Numbered from the stretch's first letter, positions 49,361-61,765 are shown. The stretch: 64,000 nucleotides of DNA from Myotis daubentonii (GCF_963259705.1 NC_081842.1:89696433-89760432); one strand, 5' to 3'. A program made the numbers and translations. The notes: generated by a model from the sequence alone, not told the origin.

Positions 49361-49645
49361 TCTACACTAATAAAAGTGAAACATGCAAATTGGTGTCACT
49401 CTGCTATGCCCACCAACCAATCAGGATGAGTATGCAAATTAACCCAACAAAGATGGCGGGTAATTTGCATATGCAGGCTAGGAGCGAAGACTGAAGACTG
49501 AAGACGACCGAAGACTGAAGAGACCTGCTTTCTCCCCTGAGGCCAGAGCGAAGGCCTGGGTTCCAGGTGCCGGAGGAAAACTGGTGCCAGCCGCCAGGGG
49601 AAGGAAGGCCTATTGCACGAATCTCTTCATTCAATGGGCCTCTAA
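49361..49645 (+). mobile_element. Small Helitron of a divergent type
   Basis: TCTACACTAATAAAAGTGAAACATGC start, accaatcaggatgagtatgcaaatt and aaagatggcggg as in other 5' ends. A short 'gactgaagac' direct-repeat cluster lies at 49485-49530. The 3' end is TATTGCACGAATCTCTTCATTCAATGGGCCTCTAA: a different hairpin (ATTGcacGAATnnnnnATTC..CAAT type) and CTAA instead of CTAG. Confidence 0.78.
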
Positions 49646-50293
49646 TTAAAATATAAGCCACCTGAAGCAAAGTCCTAGTTTCATTGATTCTGTGTCCTCA
49701 GTCCCAGTTATTATTGGGGCTCAAAAAGTTTACTTTCATGGTGTGATCATAAAATAGTTAATTCTGTTTTTTGTTGTTGTTTTTTGGCTTCTTTAGTAAT
49801 ACCTTTCAATCTACCATGAATGCATCATCCAATTAAAATATAAACTTTTAAATTAGCTATATTTTTATAAGGATGAAATTATGGTTCATTTTCATTAGCA
49901 TGCTAAGGTATTTTCCTAATGAATAATTTAAAAAGTTAAAAAGATTATCCTTATAAAAGGCCAAGAGATTATCTACCATTAGCTAAATATGTCTTTGGCT
50001 GATATTTAAAATTAACAGCAGGTATATTGGCATAATTAACATGCAGACATTTAAAAATCAAGAAATACATTACATCATTCATCTATAAAAGTTCCCCCTA
50101 AATCATATTAAAAATATATTTTCACAACTATTTGTAAGTTATACTTATTTTTTTCTTATTAGCAAAATATAGAGGACCAGAAAGAATCATAGCTGAAAGA
50201 TCCAAGCATTAGTAGGATAAAGTTCCCTTGAGGCTCTGTGGAATGGACAGAAAGACACTCTTAATAAATTTGCATTTCTCTTTTATTATCAAA
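49646..50293. other. Unique AT-rich DNA, no gene seen
   Basis: No feature recognised. Confidence 0.4.
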
Positions 50294-50555
50294 CTAGAGG
50301 CCCGGTGCATGAAATTTGTGCATAGGTAGGGTCCCTAGGACTGGCCAGCTATCAGGGCTGATCTGTGGGGTGACTTGTGGAGCGATTGGGGGGGGGGAGG
50401 GGCCCTGCTGGCACTTGCCCTGGCTGGCCTGGGGCATGTGGGCTCCTGCATTGAGCATCTGCCCCCTAGTGGTCAGTGCATGCTATAGTGACCAGTCGTT
50501 CCACTGGTTGTTCCATTGTTAGGTCAATTTGCATATTAGGCTTTATTATATAGGA
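50294..50555 (-). mobile_element. HeliBat type C, complete
   Basis: ctagaggcccggtgcatgaaatttgtgcat at the left, 'gcatattaggctttattatatagga' at the right. 262 bp. An exact CTCF core match in reverse orientation lies at 50459-50472. Confidence 0.94.
50459..50472 (-). promoter_or_regulatory. CTCF core-motif match inside HeliBat
   Basis: Minus strand CCACTAGGGGGCAG fits CCASYAGRKGGCRS at 14/14 positions. Binding is untested. Confidence 0.45.
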
Positions 50556-52731
50556 TCTGTAAGCTCATTCAAAATGCTTGCTCTGAGCTATTTTATGCAC
50601 ACCTTGTATGCTTGTATAGTTTTTCTGGAGATATGCATGGGGACTTACTAAAAATCTTTAAAACCCTTATGTCTACACTTACTGTATGAGGTTATTATGA
50701 CCGATGTTCTTTTGACATGCTCAGAGAACGTGTGCTCTAGTTCCATTAATAGTATACCTGCAGCTCACGAGCAGACACTTTGGAGCTGAGACTCAATCTT
50801 ACATCCATTAATTTTTTTTTTTAATTCTAAGTATACTTACACATACATATTTCTAGACTGCTCCTCCCAATTATCTCTTCTACTCTATTTTCAAGTCTTA
50901 GCATTGTAAATCTAACCAATTTCATTACAATTAGACATTTTCCTCCATCCTATTTCGTGTTGATTTTAGGTGTCTATATACTAGTAACATTGTGAAATTG
51001 CCTTATAGAGAAACTTATCATTAATAAACCAAGTATAGTGGTTTACTGAGGTAATACATTATTTCTAATCTCTTACCATTATGTGTCAAGACAAAAATCT
51101 TGACTGATGTTGCTGATACTGCCTCTACAAAGGCCATTTATAGCTACAAGTTGGAAGTGATGTATTTCTTAAAGATCCTGATAATACCAAGAGCAGAGCT
51201 TGGGTTTGCCTGGCCTTGATGAATGTTCCCCAAACAGTTGTGTTATTGGACTTTAGCAATGTATCATTCTGTAAAATCTGAGAAAACAAAACAATTTTAG
51301 AAGATAGGTCCACACACTCTCAGAAAACATGAGACCTTCCCAGGCCCTTTCAAATAGCATCTTAAATTAATTAAAACATCTTAGTCCCAAAACGACAAAT
51401 ACAGTATTGCTTTATGTACAAAACCACAGGAAAACCTAAAAATACTGACTTAACTTTAAAATGGAAGGAAATAATCTTTACATTGAAAAAAAAATGGAGT
51501 AACTCAAATGGCTATTTTCAAAAAATACAATGTTCAATAATAATATGATTCAATAATATGCCTTCATCATAGGTTTTTTAAAAAATAAACAAACAAATAT
51601 ATTTAATTTACTGTATTCCTTTCTCTACTCTTTCACTAAAGATGAAAAAGTAAAATCAATTCTAACTCATCCTTTGCATATATATATTACATTATTACAT
51701 GTTATCAATGGGTTAAGGATTCTAACATTCTCTGTTGTCTCATTTTATCTGAACTATATAGCACTTTGAAGGCAGAAATATCAGTTTCTCTTCTTTCATT
51801 ATAGCTAGACTTACATGTAGTCTTGTCCCTGAGTGAAAATTCCTCTGCAAATTTGGAGCTTGACTCGCATCATAAAGTAGCAACAAGATTGCTCTACCTT
51901 CATTTTGCAATGGCTGTGAGGCGTTCTGAAGCTAAGTTGTATTATCCCTTGTTTTCTGCTTCTGAATTTTTAAACTAGAACAATTTTCTTTTCTTCTTAT
52001 ATGATTCTTATATTTTCATCCAAGTTTTAAGAGTTTTGTTCATTAAGCTATTTTTTGAAAACCATCTCAAATCATTTTTGAAAGTATGATTGCCATAAAT
52101 GATTCCATACCTTTGAAGAAAAATAGATGTAGGGTAGCCAATGTTGAAGTACTGGAGAGCTTTGAATACCCATCTGCCCTCAAATATTTTCCCTGGTGGC
52201 AGCCAAAATCCCAACATTGTGAAACAAGTGGTTACAAATATGTACACTTTTGTTCTATGTACACAAGTTTATCAGATCAATCTCTAAGTGAGTGAAGGGG
52301 CCAATAAGGTAAATGCCTTCGTGCATAGTATAAAGGGTGAAACCAAAGCAAACCAAACAACAAAACATGGAATAGTGCCCTCTGAAAAGGGAGGGCATCT
52401 GGAGCAGAAAGACATACTTCCCATCTTTTTTTCTAAAATTGATCCCTAACTCCACTACTATATAGTATCTTTCAGAAAGTACAGAAATGATAACTACTGA
52501 TATAAGAAAAACAAATGCTCTGTAGTTCAAGTAGAAGGAAGATCACAAAATAACACTATATTGAAACCTCTGCTTTACATAATCATCATTTATCTTCATA
52601 AAGGCAGACGCATCCATCTTCAGCCTCCAGGTTGCAGCACATGAAACTCTATTCAGACCAGTAAGTCAATGTGCTAATAATTTTTTATCAATTGTGTCAT
52701 CTCTTTAAATTTTTTCTTTAAGAGATACATG
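50556..52731. other. Unique AT-rich DNA, no gene seen
   Basis: Overlapping short ORFs on both strands at 52.0-52.5 kb have no recognisable domain. Confidence 0.45.
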
Positions 52732-52745
52732 TGCATATTTATTTT

Positions 52746-52965
52746 TTAAATATTTTTATTGAGTTTATTTATTTCAAACAGGAAGGGAGAGGGAGAGACA
52801 GATAGAAACATCAATGATGAGAGAGAATCATTGATCGGCTGCCTCCTGCACACCCCACACTCGGGATTGAGCCCACAACCCGGGCATATGCCCTGATGAG
52901 GAATCGAACCCATGACCTCCAGGTTCATAGGTCAACGCTCAACCACTGAGCCACGCTGTCTGAGC
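52746..52965 (-). mobile_element. Ves SINE
   Basis: Reverse-strand copy ending ..ccactgagccacgctgtctgagc. B-box complement ggaatcgaaccc. TSD tgcatatttatttt at 52732-52745 and 52966-52979. Confidence 0.95.
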
Positions 52966-52979
52966 TGCATATTTATTTT

Positions 52980-53980
52980 AGTATTCAAAAGTTCTGGGTA
53001 TGGTAAAAGTTTAAAAATTTTGACAGCTTAATGTTCTGTAAGCCTTAGATGGTTATTACTGAATTTAAGAAATTTTTTTTTGTTTACTATTCTATATTAT
53101 ATTTTTATTAATGGCCTTGAGGAATTTTATTTATTTAACAGTTATTGTCTCATTTGTATCAAAATGTTTTTTTCCCAGATTGACATTTGACTATTGTTTG
53201 CTGTTTTCTTTTGAGCTGCTTTGTCATTGGCATTATGTATCCAAAGTTTATAACTAAAATTAGAATTCTTGTCCAATCTCCATTTTCTTAGCAAAGCTTG
53301 ACCCTGCACGTTTACAGTGAGTAATAATGCAGCAGGCTTTTCCTGGGGCTAAGCAGTGGGAAGACTAACTCAGTCCCTGGAGAACCATCCCACACAATGA
53401 AATACTCACTTGGCTCCATGCCCTGGTGACTTGAAGAATTAATATGTTTCTTAAATGCCAAATTTAGTCCCAGATATTATGTCATTTTTTGGGAGAATAT
53501 GCTTCAATAAAAATAAAAAGTCTTAGTATTAGGACATAACAGGGAAGTAATAAGTTTATGAAAATCAGAAATAAAATGTTCTCTCTAAGCAAAGTATTTC
53601 TTTTTAACAAGGGATGTTTGTTGAATACTAGTGACAAATTTATCAATCATGATGTGCTCTAGATTAGTTCCATACTTACTGTTAAAAGTAATTTTTGTGA
53701 GCTACTATTGAAAAATAATGCAAGTTTAGGGCCCTCCTTTGCTGCACACAATATGGAAACTTATGAGCATGTATCTCACTTCTTGGGAACAAGCACAGCG
53801 CTCTACTGTGATCTGAAAGGGAAGACCTTGTGCAATGTGAAGGGAGCAACCTGGAAGTAAATTTTAGAAGAAAAAGTATAAATCAATACTAATTCTGTAA
53901 TCTTCCTATAGTATAAAATATTTCTCAGGATTATCTCAATTTAAAAACTCAAATTAGCTAAAACATAAAATACTGGAATG
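52980..53980. other. Unique DNA, no gene seen
   Basis: No feature recognised. Confidence 0.4.
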
Positions 53981-54008
53981 TCTACATATATAAAAGCCTA
54001 AGCGACTT

Positions 54009-54232
54009 GCCCTAACCGGTTTGGCTCGGTGGATAGAGCATCGGCCTTCAGACTGAAAGGTCCCAGGTTCGATTCCAGTCAAGGGCATGTACCTTGGTTG
54101 TGGGCACATCCCCAGTGGGGGGCGTGCAGGAGGCGGCTGATCGATGTTTCTCTCTCATCGATGTTCCTATCTATCCCTCTCCTTCCTCTCTGTAAAAAAT
54201 CAACAACATGTATTTTTTTTAAAAAAAAAAAA
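54009..54232 (+). mobile_element. Ves SINE nested in a Helitron
   Basis: gccctaaccggtttggctcgg head, ggttcgattcc B-box, long A tail. TSD aaaagcctaagc(g/a)act at 53993-54007 and 54233-54247, one mismatch. It shows the SINE is younger than this Helitron. Confidence 0.95.
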
Positions 54233-54299
54233 AAAGCCTAAGCAACTGAATGATCAAACCACCAAATGACCTTCGACCGGTCGCTATGACGTGCACTGA

Positions 54300-54343
54300 C
54301 CACCAGGGGGCATAGGCTCAACACAGGAACTGCCCCCTGCTGG
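54300..54343. promoter_or_regulatory. Inverted pair of CTCF-like motifs in HeliBat
   Basis: Forward CCACCAGGGGGCAT (54300-54313, 13/14 to the core) and reverse, read on minus, CCAGCAGGGGGCAG (54330-54343, 14/14), separated by 16 bp. Confidence 0.45.
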
Positions 54344-54604
54344 TCAGTGCACTCCCACAGCAGGAGTGCTGCTCAGCTGACTGATGGGCACCAGACGCAG
54401 GGCTCACAGCTGGTTTCCACAGCTCAGAGACTGCAATGGAGCGGCAGTGAGCTTACCGAGCCGAGACCGCAGGTGCAGTGGGGCCGGGATGAGCAGGAGT
54501 GGCAGGCAGGAGTGGCAGGCAGCATTGGACTGTCAGTTTTGGCCCAATCCCCACAGGCTACGCCAAGGGGCCCCATCAGTGCATGAATCCATGCACCATT
54601 TTAG

Positions 54605-54967
54605 TGCAACAATAAAATGTGTCCATCAATACAAAACAATTGATAAAATTGTATTTTAGAAACAATTGATTTCTACAAGTTGCATAAACCTAACTAGCAA
54701 TTGAAAATTATACTCCAGATAGATCCATAGTTTTTACAACCCTCACCTTGATAATAAAAACTTTCCACATGATTTTTTCTGCAGTATTTCATGTGCTTCA
54801 TATGTAATCAATATGATTAATCCTAGAGTTGTTTTTTATTCTATATGCAAGAAACTCCCATCTAAAACTTCACAGTAGGAAATAATAAAATTTAAATGTA
54901 TACAAATGCATACATAATATTTGCCAAAATAATGAGCCAAGAGTTGATTAAGGTCAACTAGTTATTT
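54605..54967. other. Unique AT-rich DNA, no gene seen
   Basis: No feature recognised. Confidence 0.4.
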
Positions 54968-55150
54968 ATTTTTTTAAAATTTATCTTTATTGTTGAAAAT
55001 ATTACAGATGTCCCTCCCCCCCCCCCCCCGCCCCGCCCACCCCCTCTATCCCTTCCCAGGTCTTCACCACACTCTTGTCTGATTCCAGAGCTGTGCATAT
55101 ATGATATAAGTGCCCCTGGTTAATCACTCCCCACCCTTATTTCTTTAAAA
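54968..55150 (-). mobile_element. Bat L1 3' UTR, antisense
   Basis: 'atctttattgttgaaaatattacagatgtccct', a poly-C run, 'cttcaccacactcttgtctga..gcatatatgatataag..ttaatcactccccaccc'. Reverse complement of the 9.8-kb copy. Confidence 0.75.
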
Positions 55151-55585
55151 GCTGAAGGGGAGTCCAGGGTGTTAAAGGGGAAACTTTATCTTGAGTGACA
55201 TCTAGTGGACTACTACAGAATGCCATTTTTAAAAGTTGAGGCTACTACAGATTAGTCAACTGTACCAATATTAGCTCTTTATGATATCATATATTTACAT
55301 TTGTGCAAGAATTATAATTATAAATACATACTAAAAATAACTTTACATAAGCAGTAAAATTATTTGTTTTTAATAACAATGAAAATTACAGAGGGCCTAG
55401 AAAATTCTATAAATGGAAAACAAAAAAATTTTTTAAATATATATATATAGATATATACTGTTGTCATAATTCTTGATTAACCCTCAATTCCCATTTTACT
55501 TTTTGGCATTTTCTACTCTGCTGTATTACACTTTATATGCTTTGCATGTTTTTTAAAAAAAACTTTAAATTTTATACTTCAATTA
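55151..55585. other. Unique AT-rich DNA, no gene seen
   Basis: Includes a short TA run at ~55437-55456. Confidence 0.4.
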
Positions 55586-55589
55586 TAGA

Positions 55590-55830
55590 TTACATTTGAT
55601 AGTATCTTGTACTTGTTTCAGATGTGCAGCATAGTGGTTAGACAATCATATACTTTACAAAGTGTTCCCCTGATATTTCCAGAACTCACCTGTCACTATA
55701 CATAGTTATTACAACATTACTGACTATATTCCCTATGCTGTACTTAATATCCCTGTGACTATTTTATAACTACCAATTTGTATTTAATCTCTTCAACTCT
55801 TTCAACTGGTTCCCCAACTTCCAGAAATAT
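55590..55830 (-). mobile_element. Old L1 3' UTR, antisense
   Basis: 'tgttagacaatcatatactttacaaagtgttcccc' class sequence followed by 'catagttattacaacattactgactatattccctatgctgtac'. More complete than the copy at 36.1 kb. Confidence 0.78.
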
Positions 55831-58272
55831 CATAAATAAAAATTTTACCTATAATATAATGTTGATGTCATTATTGACAAAGTGTTTTCAGTACATTTAA
55901 GAGTCCCTAATAGTTGAGGTCCTTCTATTTTATATCAATATAAACATATAGACTGTTTTTAATTTTAAAATCTCAGTGTTGAGATTACATTTCTGTTGGT
56001 TTTAGGTGTTTTTGTTTTTTTCTAAACTAATAAATTAGATTTTTTAGTCAGAAACATTGATTCTCACTTTCTATTTTCTATTTTTTTGGTGATTATTTGA
56101 GCCACAAACACACAGTGTTTTTTGTTAGTAGTATCTTAAGGGAACCTTGAAATGTTTTCCTATTGCTTCATATTATTTTTTAATATTATGTAAAATTATG
56201 CCAATTACTTATGAGGTTTCTACTGCTTTATTTCTAATTAGCTCTTTTGCCTTTGAGGGTGAAGTAATCTTACATTGTTGTTGTTTTTGCGAGTCATTTC
56301 AAATCATAGTATGTCTACTGATGAAATATTATTTGGTGCCTGACCTTTGATTTGTCCTAGTATCTGTTTGTAAGAGCTTCTTTCACTTCTGCTCTTCTGA
56401 AACCCTGTTCATTTCATCAGGATTTTCCTTCCTATGTCATCTATTTCATGTTCTGTTTTTATAAATTGCCTTGCATCGTTCTTACCATCTTAATCTTCTT
56501 TGTCTTTTAAAGTATGCTACTAATCTTAAGCATTCTTACAGGAGAGAAAAATTTCATGATCTCTAATTCTTCTCCTTACTAAATCCTTTGTCTCTCTATT
56601 CAAACACTGTTTACTCATTTTCCATATTCAATGTTCTACTGTTCCTGAAGTTTTTATTGACTAATTTAAAAAAGTAATTTTAGTACCTCATTGTTAGAAT
56701 ACTTATATTCACTTTTAAAGGAAATTCTTTAATTAGCTTTCTTATCATTTTTTTAAAGCAGCAAGCATGAATACCTACTACATGTTTGGTTTTAGGTCAA
56801 GTTCTTTTGGGGTTACTAAAAAATAGCTTGCTTTCTATGCCCTCAAATCATTAGTCTAATGAGATTATCATACATCAAACAATATGTAAGGCAACACATA
56901 ATCAAGTGCTAAATTGTGTGGTCTTGGCCTGTGTGCAACATATTCAGAGAGGATAAAGAGTAATGAGGATCATGAAAAGACTAGAACTTAATTTAAATAA
57001 GTTTAAAATAACTCAAACTATCTTGCATAATGCATGTTATTAAATCTCCATCATTACCTATATTTTCTTATAAATAAATTGTTACTCCAATAAACTGAGC
57101 GGTGTTGAATTTTATGGTTTATAATTAGTTAAATTAATAATAAACTTATATTTAGAATTATTATAAGTAAAATCAATTGAGAAAGGATTCAGAAAAGTAT
57201 ATTGTCATTTTCTAACATCTTTAAGGTTTGGTGGGATACCTTTATGATTCCTTGCTCTAAACTATATAAATCAATTGTATACATTATAGATTTATTGATG
57301 ATTAGGTTCCCACTTTAAAAAGTTGAATACATTTTCATATTGAAGGGTATGAGGGAGGAATAATGAGGTCTAAAATATACGACAAGCTCAAGATTAGGGG
57401 TAGAAAAAGTAGAAGAGTTGCAGCAAGCAACTTAGTAAAAATACAGGAAAATATACCAAGGAGTTAAAACACTCATAAGCATATTTGAAATGATGAAAAT
57501 TTTAGTATTGAAAAAAACTATGTAGTAGAAATATGCATGATAATTATTGTTTTCTACAAGGAGATATTGACAGTTATTGATAGGTTGAATAACTTGATCA
57601 AAGTACTCTTTGCATGTCATACCTGATCATGGTATTTATTGGAGAGAGGAAAGCCCATAGGCTGAGAGATCCTTAAATGAGTGTCACATAGCCCTGCTCT
57701 GAAATCCAGGTGGCCTTAATTAAGATGCTGAATGGTAAAATTAGAGAAGCAGGGATAGAAAACAGACATTTCAAGAGGGAAAAAGGTTAATAAAATTCTG
57801 AGACTAATACAATTCTGAGACAAACGTTTTTATTTGAATCCACAAAATATAATTCTACCTCATTAATTAGTGAGAAGGAGTTTATTAAAGTGCTACTGTG
57901 TCACTCAAAGAATTGTTTGGAGGGCTGGAGAAGTAGATCAAGGCAGAGCTTCATGGAGTAAAACCTAAACACCGGACTGTGAGGAAACCATCACTATCGC
58001 TGCAACTCTGTGAGCACCAGAGGAAATGGATTCCTTTGCTGCTAGCAAAATTAATCTATTAAAGAGAGAGAGACACACACAGAGACAGACCAAGAAAGTA
58101 ACAGAAAGGCAGACTCAATATTTGAAGTGATAATGGCTGAAATATTGTAAAGTTGTCTAAAGGTATTGAGTTTTAAGAATCTTGATTGATCTCTTAAAGT
58201 GCCAAAAGAAAGTAACAATCAGTTTTTTAAAAAAAAAACAGCTTTAAAAATTAAAAAAAATGAATAAATATA
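55831..58272. other. Unique AT-rich DNA, no gene seen
   Basis: 2.4 kb without recognised features. Confidence 0.45.
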
Positions 58273-58466
58273 TGCCCAGACCGGTGTGACTTAAGCGTCA
58301 GCCCACCCACCAAAGGACCATGGGTTCGATTCCTTGTCAAGGGCACATCCCTGGGTTGTAGGTTCCATCCCTGCCTCAGCCCCAATCAGGGCGATTGGAA
58401 GAGGCAAACAATTCATGACACTCTCTCCCTTTTCTACTCTCTCTAAAAAATTAATGGAAAAAATAT
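58273..58466 (+). mobile_element. Ves-type SINE, diverged
   Basis: gcccagaccggtgtgac head, gggttcgattcc B-box, 'catccctgggttgtagg', tail ctctctctaaaaaattaatgg. Older than the consensus-like copies. Confidence 0.83.
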
Positions 58467-58562
58467 CCCCAGGTGAGGATTAACAATATATACACATCCA
58501 GAAAAACAAAAATCTGAGGACATTTTTAACCAGTTGTTAAGCACTAAAGGAAATAACTGGAG

Positions 58563-58599
<37 letters not shown>

Positions 58600-58924
58600 T
58601 AATAAATTATTTTTTCTCTTTTATTATTTTTCCCATCATCATTTATCCCTCTATGCCCTCTTCCACCTTATTATTTTTTAATTGGGATAACATTGGTCAA
58701 TAACATTATTTAACTTTCAGTTGTACAATATTATAATTCAATAACTGTATACTATATCATGTGCATAAAGTTCTTTAGACAGAAGGAAAAAATATTTCAT
58801 AGCAAAATAGAATTTAGAACAAATATAAAGCAAATGAGTAAATAGGAGAGTAAATATAAAAGAAAATTAACTAAATATTGATCTTTAAAAAATAATATTA
58901 ATGTCTTATGTTGTCTTAAAATGT
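58467..58924. other. Unique DNA with an (ATT)n microsatellite
   Basis: (ATT)n at ~58566-58600. The flanking T-rich DNA may be old L1, not assigned. Confidence 0.45.
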
Positions 58925-59520
58925 TAAATAATAAGCAGATACACTATTTTCAAGCGTGGCCTTACCATTTCATATTCCCATCTTTAGTGTATGAGTGATC
59001 CAGTTTCTCCCCATGCTTGCCATTCTCATAATCATGTAGTGATATTTCATTATGGCTTTAGTTTTTATTTGTCTAATGATTAATGCTGTTCAGTATATTT
59101 TCATATATTTGTTTGCCATCTATGTTTTCTCTTTATTGAAATATCTGTTCATGTAATTTACTATTTTCTAATTGGGGTGTTTCTTTACTATTGAGTTTTG
59201 AGAGTTCTTCATAATTTCTACATACAAGATCTTTGTCAGTTATGTGGTTTGAAAATATTTTCTTCCATTCTGTACCTTATTTTTTCATTCTCTGAACAAG
59301 GTCTATTGCTTAAAATATCTTTTAACTTTTGATGATGAGCAAATTATATGTTTTTTCTTTTATAGGTCATAATTTTATTGTCAAGTCTAAGCACTATTCA
59401 ATTAGCCTAAGTTCCCCAAAATTTTCAGTATACTATTTTTTTTCTAAAAGTTATATAGTTTGACATTTTACATTTAAGCCTATGGTCAATTTTAAATTAA
59501 TTTTTGTGTAATTTATGAGC
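58925..59520. mobile_element. Ancient L1 (L1M-type) fragment
   Basis: Follows the well-known series 'gtgtatgagtgatccagtttctcc', 'gtagtgatatttcattatggctttagtt', 'ttctttattgaaatatctgttcatg', 'caagatctttgtcagttatgtggtttgaaaatattttcttccattctgt', 'aagcctatggtcaattttaaattaatttttgtgta'. No ORF survives. Confidence 0.7.
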
Positions 59521-59529
59521 GTACTTTGA

Positions 59530-59800
59530 ATATAGTCAATGACCTACTAAATCTCAACAGCATTATGCACAGTGAATAAAGCCAGTTTTTAAAGGTCACA
59601 TAGTGTGTGATTCCATTTACATAACATTCTTGAACTGACTAAATTATAGAGATGCTAAGAAGATTAGTGGTTGCCAGAAATTAAAGACCAAGGGGAAAAA
59701 GTATATGACTATCAAAAAGGATCCTTATGTTAATGGAATAGTTGCATATCTTGACTCCAGTAGTGAAGTCAATCTATACACGTAATAAATTTGCATAGAA
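59530..59800 (+). mobile_element. L1M-type 3' UTR
   Basis: 'agtgaataaagccagtttttaaaggtcacatagtgtgtgattccatttacataacattcttgaactgactaaattatagagatgc..gattagtggttgccag' matches the classic L1 3' UTR order in sense orientation. Confidence 0.75.
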
Positions 59801-59809
59801 ATAAATGCA

Positions 59810-59975
59810 TCCAGTTGATCAACTGAAGGGCTTGTATGCATGCATATAAACATAACCAATCGACACAAGACACTGGGGGGTAGGGTAGGTGGGGGGAATG
59901 TCAAGGGGGAAAAAAAGGAGATATATGTAATACTCTTCGTAATACTTTAAGCAATAAAACAAAATTTAAAAAAGT
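59810..59975 (+). mobile_element. Bat L1 3' UTR with A-rich end
   Basis: 'gcttgtatgcatgcatataaacataaccaatcgacacaagacactgggg', a G-rich run, 'gagatatatgtaatactc..gcaataaaacaaaattt'. Same family as 9.8, 24.0 and 55.0 kb. Confidence 0.78.
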
Positions 59976-60492
59976 GCATCCATACATACACACATACAAA
60001 TGCATGTAAATTTGACAAAATCCAAATGAAGTCAGAGGACTATAACAAAGTCAATGTCTAAATTTTAATATTAAAATATATTATTGTTATGCAAGCTGTT
60101 TCTATTAGTGAAAACTTAGTGAAGGATAAAAGGATTCTCTGTGCTCTTTTATAGAATTGCATGTAAATCAATACATGCAGAATAAAAACAGAGGTAAAGT
60201 GTAGATTTTATTTTTGAAAAAGCTAATAATCTTATAAATTCTATCAAGACTGATCACAAGTAAAGAGAAGAAATATTGTATAAAATCCATATTAGAAATG
60301 AAAACAAAAGCATTGCTATACTCTAGATCTAAAAAATATAATAATGGGAAATAATGAGCAACTTGATGCCACAAAGTAATGATAAAAACTTCTTAGAAAA
60401 AATCAACTCACCAAAAATGAAACTGGAAGATATTTAAAATCTGAATAGTCTTAAATCAATGAAAGAAATTAAATTTCTGATTAAAAACATTT
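59976..60492. other. Unique AT-rich DNA, no gene seen
   Basis: No feature recognised. Confidence 0.4.
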
Positions 60493-60499
60493 CACAACT

Positions 60500-60719
60500 G
60501 CCCTAGCTGGTTTGGCTCCGTGGATAGAGTGTCAGCCTGCAAACTGAAGGGTCCCGGATTGAATTCTGATCAAGGGCACATGCCCAGGTTGTAGGCCGAT
60601 CCCCAGTAGGAGGCGTACAGGAGGCAGCCAATCAATGATTCTCTCTCATCATTGATGTTTCTCTCTCTCCCTCTCCTTCCTCTCTGAAAACAATAAAATT
60701 TAAAAAAAAAAAAAAACAA
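60500..60719 (+). mobile_element. Ves SINE
   Basis: gccctagctggtttggctccg head, gattgaattctg, 'aggaggcagccaatcaatgattctctctc', tail aataaaattt plus poly(A). Short flanking repeat cacaact at 60493-60499 and 60727-60733. Confidence 0.92.
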
Positions 60720-60767
60720 CACCTTGCACAACTAAAAATTCCCCTGGCTTCAATGATAAATCTAAGC

Positions 60768-61011
60768 CTGTGGTTGGCAAACCATGGCTCATAGCTACAT
60801 GCGGCTCTTTGGCCCCTTGAGTGTGGCTCTTCCACAAAATACCACGTGCGGGCACGCACGTACAGTACGATTGAAACTTCGTGGCCCATGCGCAGAAGTT
60901 GGTATTTTGTGGAATAGCTGGTATTTTGTGGAAGAGCCACACTCAAGGGGCCAAAGAGCCGCATGTGGCTTGTGAGCCGTGGTTTGCCGAGCCGCAGTTT
61001 GCCGACCACTG
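60768..61011. mobile_element. Non-autonomous hAT element (nhAT, MITE-like)
   Basis: Terminal inverted repeats CTGTGGTTGGCAAAC (left) and CAGTGGTCGGCAAAC (right end, complement) with two mismatches. Perfect 8-bp TSD atctaagc at 60760-60767 and 61012-61019. Subterminal 'atgcggctctttggccccttgagtgtggctcttccacaaaatacca' is repeated inverted at the other end. No transposase. Similar elements are typical of vesper bats. Confidence 0.95.
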
Positions 61012-61269
61012 ATCTAAGCAATCATTTAAAAAGAATAACATGAAACACAGGTAAATTCTCTTAGGAAATTTTTTAAAAAGGTGGCATATATTTCAATTTA
61101 GTTTATGAAAGCAACATAACAGAAATAACAACATCTGACAAGGATATCTTAAGAAAGAAGGAATTGTTTTAAATAAGTTTAGTTTAAGGTGATAGTCTAG
61201 TACCTAAAAAGACATTTTTTATAGGTTGTTGAATCTTAGCACTAAAATAAGTAATAGAGCCTGTTTTCT

Positions 61270-61383
61270 ACATCGGGCATCAGGTTATCTAAAATAAATA
61301 AATAAATAAACAAACAAACAAACAAACGAATGAAATGAAATGAAATGAAATGAAATGAAATGAAATGAAATGAAATGAAACAA
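61270..61383. repeat. (AAAT)n, (AAAC)n then (GAAAT)n microsatellite
   Basis: Three adjacent simple repeats. The last has about 10 GAAAT units. Confidence 0.95.
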
Positions 61384-61474
61384 ATTATTCTTTAGAGCCT
61401 GTCATAGTCCATTTAGGTTTCCATAACAAAATATCATAGTCTGGGTGATTTATTTTTTAAGAAAAGCAGAAACA

Positions 61475-61701
61475 GCCCTGATCAGTTTGGCTCAGTGGCT
61501 AGAGTGTCCGCCTGTGGACTGAAGGGTCCCAGGTTCAATTCCGGTCAAGGACATGTACCTTGGTTGTGGGCACATCCCCAGTAGGGGGTGTGCAGGAGGC
61601 AGCTGATTGATCTTTCTCTCTCATGGATGCTTCTAACTCTCTATCCCTCTCCCTTCCTCTCTGTAAAAAATCAATAAAATATATTTTAAAAAAATAAATA
61701 A
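61475..61701 (+). mobile_element. Ves SINE
   Basis: gccctgatcagtttggctcag head, ggttcaattccgg B-box, tail ctgtaaaaaatcaataaaat. Perfect TSD aaaagcagaaaca at 61462-61474 and 61702-61714. Confidence 0.96.
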
Positions 61702-61764
61702 AAAAGCAGAAACATTGAGTATCATAGACTGGGTAATTTAAAAATCTAACAAAAAACACAAATG

Positions 61765-61765
61765 T

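Larger units (their letters stand above)
53981..54604 (+). mobile_element. HeliBat type C split by a Ves SINE
   Basis: 5' end TCTACATATATAAAAGCCTAAGC, then the nested SINE, then 'gcaactgaatgatcaaaccaccaaatgacc..gtcgctatgacgtgcactgaccaccagggggc' and a decayed 3' end gcatgaatccatgcaccattttag. Contains an inverted pair of CTCF-like motifs. Confidence 0.88.
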
